From a virus: a DNA stretch of 20,455 nt. The position numbers were made by a program, and so were the translations under genes. Below are positions 6,482 to 14,792 of the stretch, piece by piece (the first letter of the stretch is position 1; every line of letters starts with the position of its first letter). The notes under the pieces are model-generated. The model worked only from the letters and a program-made list of their open reading frames with translations. It made no database searches and was not told the DNA's origin. The stretch covers positions 121 through 20,575 of IMG/VR virus record IMGVR_UViG_3300000117_000022; one strand, written 5' to 3'.

Positions 6482-7132
6482 TTATAGACTCTCAACGAAC
6501 CTTTTCCATAGATTTAACTTGGTTTCTTCCAAATTGTTTAATTTTGCAGTTTTTAACTCGTTTTGCATCTGCTCAACTTGAACTGCAGTAAGTATACCAT
6601 TCTGATATACCCATTCGACTCCTTCCATTATTCCTTCAACGAATGCTTCAGGTGCAGACGGGTCTGCAACGATATCACCTGCTGTTGCAAGTTGGAAGTC
6701 CCCTTTTACCATTTGTGCGCCACCTTTCTGCTCTAGTGAACCTAGACCTCTAGATGATACACCTAGTTTTGCACCATCATTGATAAGTGCTTTAACTATT
6801 TCTCCATTAGGAGTACTTAATATTTTTGCTTTACCCACGTAATTTTTACCTTCGAGTGTAAGTGATTCTATTAAGTGGGAAACTTTGTCTAAGTTGATTG
6901 TTGGCCCTTCAGGATGTCCTAACTCTCCAAAAGCTCTTTGTTTTTCTACGAACTCCTTTGTATATCGTTCAACTTCTTTCTGCATTACTTCCATAGGATA
7001 GATTCTACCATTCCTATTTTTTATGTCTGCTTGCATAAAGACCCCTTCTATGAAGTAGTCTTTACCTTTACCATCTTTTGATTCGGTAATGATTGGAGAT
7101 ATTGTCTCGTTAAATTCAGCTATTAATTTCAT
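6482..7132 (-). CDS. 21: gp21 prohead core protease
   Basis: gp21 is the serine protease inside the prohead that cleaves gp23, gp22, gp67 and gp68 after (L/I)-x-E. The 216-aa length matches T4 gp21 (212 aa). The herpesvirus-assemblin-like fold is readable: NRNGRIYP at 39-46, catalytic H73 in FGELGHP, and the nucleophile S127 in LGVSSRGLG, with the typical strand QLATAGDIVADPSAPEAFVEG near 155-180. The N-terminus itself contains I-A-E (4-6) and I-T-E (15-17), possible self-cleavage sites. The start overlaps the end of gp68 by 17 bases, as in a tightly packed head operon. Confidence 0.95.
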   Translation of the reverse strand: MKLIAEFNETISPIITESKDGKGKDYFIEGVFMQADIKNRNGRIYPMEVMQKEVERYTKEFVEKQRAFGELGHPEGPTINLDKVSHLIESLTLEGKNYVGKAKILSTPNGEIVKALINDGAKLGVSSRGLGSLEQKGGAQMVKGDFQLATAGDIVADPSAPEAFVEGIMEGVEWVYQNGILTAVQVEQMQNELKTAKLNNLEETKLNLWKRFVESL

Positions 7133-7412
7133 TTATAATGTCCTCTAATTTTACTTCTTGCATATCGGATGATGACATAATAGATTTTATCTGTTTCATC
7201 TCCTTCTCTGCACTTTTTAAGTCTTTGTAAGGTTTCTCACTGAATAAATTACCATCAATATACACATTAACCTTACCTTTGTTATCAGTGTATATTATTT
7301 CTACTTTTGATGAACCAACTTTGGTTGCATCTCTCTTCAATTCTTTCTCCCCACGAGGAAGTTTAAACTTTGCCTCGTTTAGTTCGATTTGCATTGAAGA
7401 AAAACTTTTCAT
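7116..7412 (-). CDS. 68: gp68 prohead core protein
   Basis: In T4, gp68 is a small prohead core protein. The ATG at 7412-7410 overlaps the gp67 stop (TAATG); a TTG 12 codons upstream is in frame but would lie inside gp67, so the ATG is preferred. The 98-aa product is smaller than T4 gp68 (141 aa) but has the pattern seen in marine T4-like phages: an N-terminal helix, L-N-E|A-KFKLP at 11-19 (a gp21 cleavage motif), then a KRDATKVGSSKVEIIYTD beta-rich part and a lysine-rich C-terminal helix. Order gp20-gp67-gp68-gp21 supports the call strongly, as sequence similarity to T4 itself is weak. Confidence 0.82.
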   Translation of the reverse strand: MKSFSSMQIELNEAKFKLPRGEKELKRDATKVGSSKVEIIYTDNKGKVNVYIDGNLFSEKPYKDLKSAEKEMKQIKSIMSSSDMQEVKLEDIINEINS

Positions 7413-7588
7413 TACATCCCTTGTGTTTCTGCTGACTGATTCATCCAATCAACCTGTAGTTCTACTCTTTTCATGTCCACGGTCTCTGCAGCTTTCTGTT
7501 TGATACCTTGGTCTATTAGTTCTTTTGCATCCGAAAGATTACCAGTTTCTATGGTATCTACTATCTGTTTTGCTATTTCACTACTCAT
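7412..7588 (-). CDS. 67: gp67 prohead core protein, 58 aa
   Basis: This 58-codon gene fills the gap between gp20 and gp68. The product begins MSSEIAKQIVDTIETGNL and has the gp67 pattern of an N-terminal helix, a (T/K)-x-G-(N/D)-L turn, an SDAKELID helix and a VELQVDWMN segment. T4 gp67 is 80 aa with a long acidic tail, which is missing here. The ATG at 7588-7586 has an AGGAG ribosome binding site that overlaps the gp20 stop codon (TAGGAG), so translation is coupled to the portal gene. In T4 gp67 is a prohead core component that affects head shape. Identity rests on position and pattern. Confidence 0.85.
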   Translation of the reverse strand: MSSEIAKQIVDTIETGNLSDAKELIDQGIKQKAAETVDMKRVELQVDWMNQSAETQGM

Positions 7589-7602
7589 TATTTATATCTC
7601 CT
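7589..7602 (-). promoter_or_regulatory. gp67 ribosome binding site with a late-promoter-like spacer
   Basis: The minus strand reads AGGAG (7602-7598) and then TATAAATA (7596-7589) directly before the ATG. AGGAG overlaps the gp20 stop codon. The octamer matches the T4 late box exactly, but a start from it would fall inside gp67, so it would serve gp68/gp21 rather than gp67, or be chance. Confidence 0.5.
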
Positions 7603-9130
7603 AATATGATGAAAAACCGTCATCGTCTTGGTCTGGCATTGTTTCTTTTTCAGTCTTCATTTGCTGGTCAAGAAGTTCAATGTCCTCTTCAGTTTGTCTA
7701 AGTATATACTTTCTTACATATTCATGTGAGAAGTATTGACCGACATACTCTGATGCACTTTGTAATGCATCTAATCTTTCTTTAAAAATCTCTTGTTCTT
7801 TTAGTTCTGTAAAGTGATTATCTGCAGTAAAGTCGTATTGGATAAAGTCTTTAAACTTATCAAATTCTTCTTGACTTACAATCTCTTTAAGAATAACTTG
7901 AGTTCTTAAAATGTCTGTAAATGTTCTAGCAAACTTCTTCTGAAGTCTGTTAGTGAACTTATTAAACTTAAGTTCGTCTCTACTAATCTCTGAAGAACGA
8001 CCCATGTTAAACCCATTGTCGGCCTCCATTCTTGACGAAGGAACATTCAGTGATTGATATAGTTTCTTCTTAAAGTATTCTATATCATCTATTTCTGAAA
8101 GGTTCTGTCCGCCTGGCAGTGTAGTAATCTCTGTTCCTCTACCACCCTCTCTTCTCGGCAACCAAAAGTCTTCTAACATACTCATATGTTTTCTATCGTC
8201 TTTTATCTCACCAGTATCTGCATTGTAAATAAGTTTATTTCTATACTTATTCATAGTCTCTGCAAGGTACTGTTCTGCCTTTGCTTTTGGAAGGTTTCCT
8301 ACATCAATGTAGAAAATTCTTCTTTCGGGAGCTCTTGATAATCTATAAATTACAAGTGCATCTTCCATCATTGATAACTGATTTGAAGTTTTCAATGCTT
8401 TATGCAGATACCCGATAACTGCATTTTTATTATAGTCTAAAAGACCCGAAGTAGTATAACATACTGCCTCAGGTGCAATTTTAAGTGTAGAACCTTCTAC
8501 AGCACTACTCTTATCGAATCCTTTATCATTGAAAACATAAAATTCTTCAATAGACTTGATTCTTTTAATTCCGTCTTTGCCCTTCTCTTCTTCTACATTT
8601 CTGACTTTCTTAATCTTAAGAGGGTCTACATTTCGTAAATCTACAAGACCAAGTTTAGGTCTTTTAGTGTCAACGACTTTATGGAAGTATATTCTTCCAT
8701 CTACGTACCATTTTCTGAATAATTCATGAGAGTTCTGATTGAACTTCATTAAGGATAGGATATGACTAAATTCGTCTTGCATCTTTTTCTTGATGCTGTC
8801 TGAGAGTTTAACATCTCTTAAGTCAAGTGTCACAATCCTATCTGCACTATCCGATGTGATACACTCATTTATAATGTCTTCAATAGCAGCGTCGCATTCA
8901 GGTACTAGGGATGTTTCTCTGTATCTACGAATAAGTTCAACCTCATTCTTAATACCACCATCCATATCGACATAGGAACCATAAGCACCACCACCGACAT
9001 AACCTGCCTGTTGAGCAATGACGGGTGTTCCATCATCATCTACAGGTGCAACAAATGACTGTCCTTGATTGACAGTCGTTGCTCTTAACTCGTCTTTTTT
9101 ACGAGATATTTCAAATCCAAATATTTCCAT
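7601..9130 (-). CDS. 20: gp20 portal vertex protein
   Basis: gp20 forms the dodecameric portal that nucleates prohead assembly and is the channel for DNA entry. The 509 aa match T4 gp20 (524 aa). Typical stretches are ETSLVPECDAAIEDIINE (about 73-90), KWYVDGRIYFHKVVD, the very conserved LSRAPERRIFYIDVGNLPK, MSMLEDFWLPRREGG followed by LPGGQNL, and YQSLNVPSSRM. The C-terminal helix EDIELLDQQMKTEKE with an acidic tail (DQDDDGFSSY) fits the crown. The start (9130) has no close ribosome binding site: the nearest candidate, AAGGTG, is about 15 bases upstream and sits in a hairpin with a late box. Confidence 0.96.
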   Translation of the reverse strand: MEIFGFEISRKKDELRATTVNQGQSFVAPVDDDGTPVIAQQAGYVGGGAYGSYVDMDGGIKNEVELIRRYRETSLVPECDAAIEDIINECITSDSADRIVTLDLRDVKLSDSIKKKMQDEFSHILSLMKFNQNSHELFRKWYVDGRIYFHKVVDTKRPKLGLVDLRNVDPLKIKKVRNVEEEKGKDGIKRIKSIEEFYVFNDKGFDKSSAVEGSTLKIAPEAVCYTTSGLLDYNKNAVIGYLHKALKTSNQLSMMEDALVIYRLSRAPERRIFYIDVGNLPKAKAEQYLAETMNKYRNKLIYNADTGEIKDDRKHMSMLEDFWLPRREGGRGTEITTLPGGQNLSEIDDIEYFKKKLYQSLNVPSSRMEADNGFNMGRSSEISRDELKFNKFTNRLQKKFARTFTDILRTQVILKEIVSQEEFDKFKDFIQYDFTADNHFTELKEQEIFKERLDALQSASEYVGQYFSHEYVRKYILRQTEEDIELLDQQMKTEKETMPDQDDDGFSSY

Positions 9131-9135
9131 ACTAT

Positions 9136-9162
9136 TATTTATAACACCTTCATGAGTGTTAT
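9136..9162 (-). promoter_or_regulatory. late promoter box overlapping a hairpin before gp20
   Basis: The minus strand carries TATAAATA (9143-9136) only five bases before the gp20 ATG, overlapping a perfect 7-bp inverted repeat (ATAACAC 9141-9147 with GTGTTAT 9156-9162, loop of 8). A transcript starting from the late box would have almost no leader, while the read-through transcript from gp19 would carry the hairpin, hiding the only SD-like AAGGTG. Confidence 0.45.
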
Positions 9163-9179
9163 TTTCACTTTAATTCTAC

Positions 9180-9677
9180 TTAAACGACTCTTTCCCAGTG
9201 AGAATATGAGAATGTTGTTTCAAATTCTTCTAAAGCATCACCGTTTTCATAAGATAAATCGATTGTACCGATTGAATTTGGGAACATATTAAAGAACTCA
9301 TATCTCGCAAGGACTGAATCATCTTTACCTAACTGTTCTACGAACGCACGAGAAATTAAGTAATCAGTTGAAGTTGCACCATCAGAAGTTCCAAATCCTT
9401 GGATTTCTTCTTGCCATGCTTCTAAAGCAGTTCTTGCAGAGAACTCATTATCGTTTATAACAGTGATACTCCAATCTTCAAAAGTTCTATCACCTGCAAG
9501 TTTAAGTACTTGACCTCTGAACGGGACTTCTACTGGAGTGATTGTAGCAGCAGGTATACTTGTTGCTTTACACAAAAACTCTATTTTATTTCCTGTCCTA
9601 GGAACAAACACTCTAAATCTGTTGGCTCTTGGGCCACCACCGATTAATTGTGCTTTAAATTGGTCTATTGTTGCCAT
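9180..9677 (-). CDS. 19: gp19 tail tube protein
   Basis: gp19 stacks as hexameric rings to form the inner tail tube through which DNA passes. The 165 aa equal T4 gp19 in length (163 aa). Visible family features are the N-terminal IDQFKAQLIGGGPRANRFRV, FLCKATSIPAATITPVEVPFRG, DRTFEDWSITVINDNEF, then YEFFNMFPNSIG and the terminal TTFSYSHWERV. It sits 13 bases downstream of the gp18 stop, with a GGAGAAATAAAAC ribosome binding site before the ATG, the usual sheath-tube order. A second protein of the same fold is at 1959-2498. Confidence 0.96.
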   Translation of the reverse strand: MATIDQFKAQLIGGGPRANRFRVFVPRTGNKIEFLCKATSIPAATITPVEVPFRGQVLKLAGDRTFEDWSITVINDNEFSARTALEAWQEEIQGFGTSDGATSTDYLISRAFVEQLGKDDSVLARYEFFNMFPNSIGTIDLSYENGDALEEFETTFSYSHWERVV

Positions 9678-9690
9678 GTTTTATTTCTCC

Positions 9691-11679
9691 TTAAACTGCA
9701 CTATATATTTCTTCAAACTCAACACCACTTCTAGCAGCAATAAAGTTTAAAGTTATGAAGTTAATAGATTTTGCAGGTTTCACGAAGATTGAACATACAA
9801 ACTCGTTTCTGTCTATAACAGTGTCTGTATTGTTTGTTTCATCACAAATAACTGAATAATCTACTAATCCTCTTCTGTTTTTAACATCTCTTAAGAATGG
9901 TTCTACTGCACTTCTAAACTGAGCACGAGTGAATGCATCATTGAACTCAAATAACTGAGCTTTAGCTGCAGTTGCAATTGCTTTCTCTAATACAATGAAT
10001 AACCTTCTTACATTAATTCTATCAAAAGCACTAGGTGTTGTTAATGCAGTTTTATCTCCATATAACAATGTACCTTGGCCAGGGAATGTGACAACAGGGT
10101 TAACTCTTGCACGATATAAATCGTCTCTTGAACCTTGTTTTGGATTGAATGCAAGTTTAGTAATACCTAAGTATTGTCCTCTTGAGAAACCAGCAGGAGA
10201 TATCCATGCATCTCTCAATAGGTCTGACCTTGCCATAATACCTGCAGTATGTCCGTTTGCAGGAATCCATCTATATGTGTCATGGAATCTATCGTATTGA
10301 TATACCCATGTTGAATCGATAACTGCATATGAACTTGATGTTGCTGTATTTGCAGTTGTGATTACATTACTTGATTGTGTTGCTTCTGATGAAACACCAA
10401 CAACATCTGCATATCTTGGTGAACATATTGCCATACAGTCCTTTCTTGTTTCACAAAGAAGGATTGCTTGGTTTGTTAATGTTGTCCAGTCTGCAAGAAG
10501 GTCTTGTTCGACACCACTTCCATTATCAGTTCTTGTTGAACCTACTAATAATAATGAGAAGTCTATAGTTTCTGCATCACCGAAGTGAGTTGACCATGCA
10601 CCATGTTTCTCACCTGCAGTAGATAATCTACCATCTGCACCACCACTTAATGATGATGAGAAAGGTGTTGATGGGCCAGTAAATGCATCACCTACTGATT
10701 GAGCAAGTGTTCTACTTTCTGATACTGTTAGGTCTGTTGCAGTGTTATGTCCACTCCAATATACCCATGATGAACCATTTGATACTACATCTTTATAGTA
10801 TAATGAACCACCTTGTGCATCTTTAGCGTCTGATGCAAGTGATACAAAACCGTATGATTCTAAAACTGTTCCTGATACACCTGAAATTACACCATCTTCA
10901 TCTAGAACCACAATGTGTAGTTCGTCTGCACCTGCACCTGCAAGTGTAGCACCTGAAGATGTGCCTGGTGCTTTACTGAATAATGCATAATGTTCCCAGT
11001 ATCTTGATACCTGTACTCCATCTGCAACATCAACTGTTAAACCAGTTCCAGCAGGTTGACCTACTGCTTCGATTGTGACATCATTTGTAGAAATTCCAGT
11101 AATTTTGTATTCTGTATTGTGTCCTGCAAATCTGATTATGTCTCCAACGATAAACACTGCACCACTAGTCATAGTGATAACCGTTTGTCCTGTTCCTTCA
11201 TTTCCGTTTACTGTAGTTACGTTATCGTTGAAATATGCGTTTGCACTAGCACATGATGATACTTTTAATGAATTACCTAATGAGCCTGGGTTTCTTGCTA
11301 TCCACTGTCCTGCAGTTCCTGCTTGTCCACCACTCTTATAAGTGTTTACATAGTCATCGTTGTTTTTTAATAATGATGAGGCATGTCCAGCACCGTTTGC
11401 ACTGAAAAGACCACTTGTGTTTACCCTAACGATTCTTAAAGAAGAACCATATTTAAGGAAGGATTCTGCTGTGTAGAAGTCTTCAGCTCCTGCAACTGAA
11501 TTTGCTGGTGAAGAAAAATTGTCTACCAAACCCTTTGCATCTGAAACTGTTACAACTTCATCAACAGGGCCCCAATTAAATGAACCTGCAAATGCACCAG
11601 TTGTACTGGATACTGCTGGAACAACATTTGTCAAATCTATTTCTGAGATTTGAACGCCTGGTGATACTTGAAATGTCAT
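9691..11679 (-). CDS. 18: gp18 tail sheath protein
   Basis: gp18 polymerises around the tube and contracts during infection. The 662-aa length equals that of T4 gp18 (659 aa). N-terminal SPGVQISEIDLTNVVPAVSS with GAFAGSFNWGPVDE is diagnostic, as is the C-terminal core LTTPSAFDRINVRRLFIVLEK (from about 562), the AQFRSAVEPFLRDVKNRRGL stretch, and the final SGVEFEEIYS. The middle contains an extra beta-rich segment at about 155-222 (TVITMTSGAVFIVGDIIRF, then VTIEAVG) that looks like a small inserted domain, probably exposed on the sheath surface. The ATG has CAGGAGTAAAAGAGT upstream and its own late promoter. Confidence 0.97.
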   Translation of the reverse strand: MTFQVSPGVQISEIDLTNVVPAVSSTTGAFAGSFNWGPVDEVVTVSDAKGLVDNFSSPANSVAGAEDFYTAESFLKYGSSLRIVRVNTSGLFSANGAGHASSLLKNNDDYVNTYKSGGQAGTAGQWIARNPGSLGNSLKVSSCASANAYFNDNVTTVNGNEGTGQTVITMTSGAVFIVGDIIRFAGHNTEYKITGISTNDVTIEAVGQPAGTGLTVDVADGVQVSRYWEHYALFSKAPGTSSGATLAGAGADELHIVVLDEDGVISGVSGTVLESYGFVSLASDAKDAQGGSLYYKDVVSNGSSWVYWSGHNTATDLTVSESRTLAQSVGDAFTGPSTPFSSSLSGGADGRLSTAGEKHGAWSTHFGDAETIDFSLLLVGSTRTDNGSGVEQDLLADWTTLTNQAILLCETRKDCMAICSPRYADVVGVSSEATQSSNVITTANTATSSSYAVIDSTWVYQYDRFHDTYRWIPANGHTAGIMARSDLLRDAWISPAGFSRGQYLGITKLAFNPKQGSRDDLYRARVNPVVTFPGQGTLLYGDKTALTTPSAFDRINVRRLFIVLEKAIATAAKAQLFEFNDAFTRAQFRSAVEPFLRDVKNRRGLVDYSVICDETNNTDTVIDRNEFVCSIFVKPAKSINFITLNFIAARSGVEFEEIYSAV

Positions 11680-11722
11680 ACTCTTTTACTCCTGTTAATG
11701 TAAAAAGTGTTGTTTACTGTTT

Positions 11723-11730
11723 TATTTATA
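11723..11730 (-). promoter_or_regulatory. T4-type late promoter box before gp18
   Basis: Minus-strand TATAAATA lies 43 bases before the gp18 ATG (11679), in the 81-base gap between the gp17 stop and gp18. The gap holds no terminator-like hairpin, so gp17 transcripts may read through. This box is well placed to boost sheath and tube synthesis. Confidence 0.65.
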
Positions 11731-11760
11731 ACAAATAAAAACCCACCAACACATCATTTT

Positions 11761-13341
11761 TTACGATTGAAACCACCTATCCCCTTCTTTATCTACAAAT
11801 GATACTTCTTCTGCAGGGGCTGAACCAAAAACACCTGCTGGTAATAGGTCTTCTTCAATCAATTTTTGTTGTTCTGAATACAACAAGTCTTTAACTTGTG
11901 AATCCGTTAAATGATAGAAAAATTCTGTTGTCACAAACCATGCAAATAATACACAGTTCATAACCATATCGTCATGATATCCTTTTGCTGCTTCATATGA
12001 ATTACCTTTATTAACAAATGTTAGTAATTCAGTTATAGTTGCACGGTCAATCAATTCTAGTCTATTTTCTTCTAATAGTTCTTTTAATGTTGAACAGCCA
12101 ATCCTTTTGATTTTCCTGTTCATTGTTACACCGATATCTTCTTGTTTTGTCATCCCTTGCACAAAAACATTAGGATATTCTATATCATAGTGTAATTGGG
12201 TTGCAACTGTACCACCTTCTGCATTGTTCTCTACTATCACCAATGCTTCGTTGTATGGTTTTACATACTTACTTATCATGTCGGGAAGTAGCATAGGTGA
12301 GAGCATATTGTCTCTAAATGTTGCAACTTGTTTAAATGGTTGACTACTCACATCAAAAATACTAAATGTTGAATAATCTATTCCTCTACCCTTAGAAACA
12401 TCAACTGTACATACATATGAATGCCCCTCTTTGGGTCTTTCGTATATATTTATGTTATCTCGATTCCAATCAGGGTCTACACTCCTTAGTCCTAGTAAAA
12501 CATTACTGTTTATAAGGGTATTACCAGTTCCCAAGAATGAATTACCATACTCCTGTTCGAACTGAGTCTCGGATGTATTTGCAATGGTTTGTTTCTTCCA
12601 CTCTTCATCTCTGCCTGGCACATCAAACCAGTTGATAAGGAAGTGTTTATATTCAGATTGTTTCTGAACTGCACTCTCATATATCTTATAGAACATATTA
12701 CCAACACCATTTGCAGTAGATGTGATAATAACCTTTGACTCTTTACCCGATGTGACAACGGGATATGTTGAAGTATAAAATTCTTCTGCATTTTCTACGA
12801 ACGCAAACTCATCAAGATACAAGAGGTTTATAGACAATCCACGAATAGAACTCGAAGATGTTGCAGCTGCAACGACCTTAGAATCATTTGCAAATTCTAT
12901 ATTACCTTTGTTAAGAATTTTGACACCTGGCTGTAAGAAAAACGGTACACTTTCTAACATGGTGACAATACGGGATATCATTTCCCTTGCAATTGCACCT
13001 TTGTTTGCAAGAACTGCTACAGTGACTTCGGGATGAAACAACAGATACCATAAGAGATATGCACAAGAAGTGATTGATTTACCACTCTGACGGGATGCAA
13101 GAACTACGTTGAAACGATTTTCATCATAGTGTTCTATCAGATTTCCTTGATACCCACGAAGTTTAAATTTGACAAGACCTTCATCCAATGATATAATTTG
13201 ACAATAGTTTTCTATAAAATGAACGGGTTCTTTAGAACACTTCAAGTATTCTTTAAACTCATCTTCAGTGTATTGTTGTTCAATACCTGCTCTCTTGATT
13301 AAATTATTACCAAGATATCCTTCATTTGTGGGTTTAACCAT
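11761..13341 (-). CDS. 17: gp17 large terminase (packaging ATPase and nuclease)
   Basis: gp17 docks on the portal, cuts concatemeric DNA and pumps it into the prohead. The 526 aa are shorter than T4 gp17 (610 aa). ATPase motifs: SRQSGKS Walker A at 83-89, LLYLDEFAF Walker B at 173-181 with D177 and E178, and the coupling motif TSTANG at 207-212. Nuclease (RNase H-fold) acidic residues match the T4 triad: D314 in TVDVSKGRG, E371 in VIVENNAEGG, and D458 in GYHDDMVM. The protein looks complete and active. The ATG overlaps the gp16 stop (TAATG). Confidence 0.97.
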   Translation of the reverse strand: MVKPTNEGYLGNNLIKRAGIEQQYTEDEFKEYLKCSKEPVHFIENYCQIISLDEGLVKFKLRGYQGNLIEHYDENRFNVVLASRQSGKSITSCAYLLWYLLFHPEVTVAVLANKGAIAREMISRIVTMLESVPFFLQPGVKILNKGNIEFANDSKVVAAATSSSSIRGLSINLLYLDEFAFVENAEEFYTSTYPVVTSGKESKVIITSTANGVGNMFYKIYESAVQKQSEYKHFLINWFDVPGRDEEWKKQTIANTSETQFEQEYGNSFLGTGNTLINSNVLLGLRSVDPDWNRDNINIYERPKEGHSYVCTVDVSKGRGIDYSTFSIFDVSSQPFKQVATFRDNMLSPMLLPDMISKYVKPYNEALVIVENNAEGGTVATQLHYDIEYPNVFVQGMTKQEDIGVTMNRKIKRIGCSTLKELLEENRLELIDRATITELLTFVNKGNSYEAAKGYHDDMVMNCVLFAWFVTTEFFYHLTDSQVKDLLYSEQQKLIEEDLLPAGVFGSAPAEEVSFVDKEGDRWFQS

Positions 13342-13739
13342 TAATCTTTCTTATTCTCTTTCTTTAGGAACTTCTGTAACTCTGATGTTGAACCAACATA
13401 AAGATGGTTATGTTGAGTCTTCACTCCTTCATTCTCATTGTTTAAATCTTTCATCTTTTTCTGCAAGTCTAATAACTTTTCTGCAGTATCCCCAACGGTC
13501 TTTATAAGTTGTCCTGCGACCTCGTAAGCACGTGGGTGTTCCGTTTCTTTGCATAAGTCAAGTATTCCATCGATTGCATCCTGACCCCTTTCTACGAGGC
13601 TGTAGAGGGTCTCACGACCATACTTATAGTCGTTCTCCATGCTCTCAACTCTTTGAGGGACTTTAACTACTTGGGTTTCTTGTTTTATTTCTTTAGAAAT
13701 GTTTAGAACATCATCTAATTGGTCTTCAATTTTTGCCAT
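13341..13739 (-). CDS. 16: gp16 small terminase subunit
   Basis: gp16 recognises DNA ends or the packaging start and regulates gp17. The 132 aa are predicted to be almost entirely helical, with the family's central coiled-coil: RETLYSLVERGQDAIDGIL (about 43-61), then EHPRAYEVAGQLIKTVGDTAEKLLDLQKKMK (about 67-97). T4 gp16 is 164 aa. The C-terminal tail ends in LKKENKKD. The gene is directly before gp17, with stop and start overlapping in TAATG. The call is strong from pattern and position. Confidence 0.93.
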   Translation of the reverse strand: MAKIEDQLDDVLNISKEIKQETQVVKVPQRVESMENDYKYGRETLYSLVERGQDAIDGILDLCKETEHPRAYEVAGQLIKTVGDTAEKLLDLQKKMKDLNNENEGVKTQHNHLYVGSTSELQKFLKKENKKD

Positions 13740-13742
13740 ATA

Positions 13743-14792
13743 TTAACTCGCATCGGTGACTTTATCTTCTGCAAATGTAGAATTAGTACCGTCATCATAA
13801 AATGTAACTGTCTCTGCAACAACAAATGAATCACTTGGGTCTACAGAACCAACAAATTTAAGTGTAGTGTTAGCATCAATAGTGACTGCAGAACTTAATG
13901 TTACACTAAGGTTATCTGAACCAATATTAGAGACCGTTGGGTTGGTTGATAAATTTGTTCCAAACACTTCATCTCCCACACTTATCTTACTATTTATTGT
14001 AGTTGGGAAGGTCACATTAGTACTATTAGACACTGCATTTGCAACCTCTCCAAATGCAGGTTCATAGTGTTTAACCTCTTTAACAAGACCTGATGCATCT
14101 ATTTGTGAAGTTGTAAATCCACCTGCATCTATATTGACATAGTCTCTTTCAATAACACTCTTAATAACTTCTCCCGTATACACAGGGCCAAAGAAGTAAA
14201 CTTTCATTGTAAAGTCTAAAGTGTATTCTACTATTCTATTGTCTTCAAAACTGCCTTCATATGTGTCTTCCATTGATACACTGTTAAGTGTTATAGGAAC
14301 ATCTCTCTTTTCACTCATTGAGTCAATCATATTCATAGTCACAGTATACTCGGGTTGAAAATATGGAACAATTTGTTCTACGATTTGGATTGCATCATTA
14401 ACTTGATTTGCAAGAATACCTAGTGTAAATCCTATATTATAGGGTGCTGGTGCATATTGAAATCCTCTTTTACCAGTATCACTAGTTTCTAGTAAATTCT
14501 TTTGTGTTCTTATAAGTTTGTTTTGTTGTCTAGTTGCATCATATTCAAACGAGTTCATCTCAAATGCCATTCTTGGAAGACTTACTTGACTTCTATTTCC
14601 ATCATTTAAATCGGGTTCTTGATTTAATCGTGACAACCACTTTGCATTAGGGCCATATGCAATAGGAACTAAACTTTTAGCAAGTACTGTTCCGTCTGCC
14701 TTTCTTTTTACTACAGATATGTTATTGAATAGTGTTCCAAAAATTGATACACTTCTTTTAATTGTTTCATGATAAAAATGAGTCCCAAACAT
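13743..14792 (-). CDS. 15: gp15 tail completion/sheath terminator protein with extra C-terminal domain
   Basis: gp15 caps the tail and joins it to the neck. The first 215 residues fit the T4 family: MFGTHFYHETIKRSVSIFGTLFNNI at the N-terminus, VPIAYGPNAKWLSRLNQEP (42-60), SLPRMAFEMNSFEYDATRQQN (71-91), the PYNIGFTLGI strand (117-126), and EYTLDFTMKVYFFGPV (189-204). At 349 aa it exceeds T4 gp15 (272 aa). The extra C-terminal part (about 225-345) includes a beta-rich unit at 257-316 of the kind NSKISVGDEVFGTN followed by LSVTLSSAVT. The ATG overlaps the gp14 stop (TAATG). Confidence 0.94.
   Translation of the reverse strand: MFGTHFYHETIKRSVSIFGTLFNNISVVKRKADGTVLAKSLVPIAYGPNAKWLSRLNQEPDLNDGNRSQVSLPRMAFEMNSFEYDATRQQNKLIRTQKNLLETSDTGKRGFQYAPAPYNIGFTLGILANQVNDAIQIVEQIVPYFQPEYTVTMNMIDSMSEKRDVPITLNSVSMEDTYEGSFEDNRIVEYTLDFTMKVYFFGPVYTGEVIKSVIERDYVNIDAGGFTTSQIDASGLVKEVKHYEPAFGEVANAVSNSTNVTFPTTINSKISVGDEVFGTNLSTNPTVSNIGSDNLSVTLSSAVTIDANTTLKFVGSVDPSDSFVVAETVTFYDDGTNSTFAEDKVTDAS

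Noticed and set aside
7413-7448. TTG start for gp68 at 7448
   Set aside because: It would overlap gp67 by 37 bases; the ATG at 7412 gives the usual TAATG overlap and keeps the family's length.
11056-11341. Overlapping plus-strand frames within gp18
   Set aside because: Two frames open at once over the same bases point to composition effects; no domain or start signal supports either.
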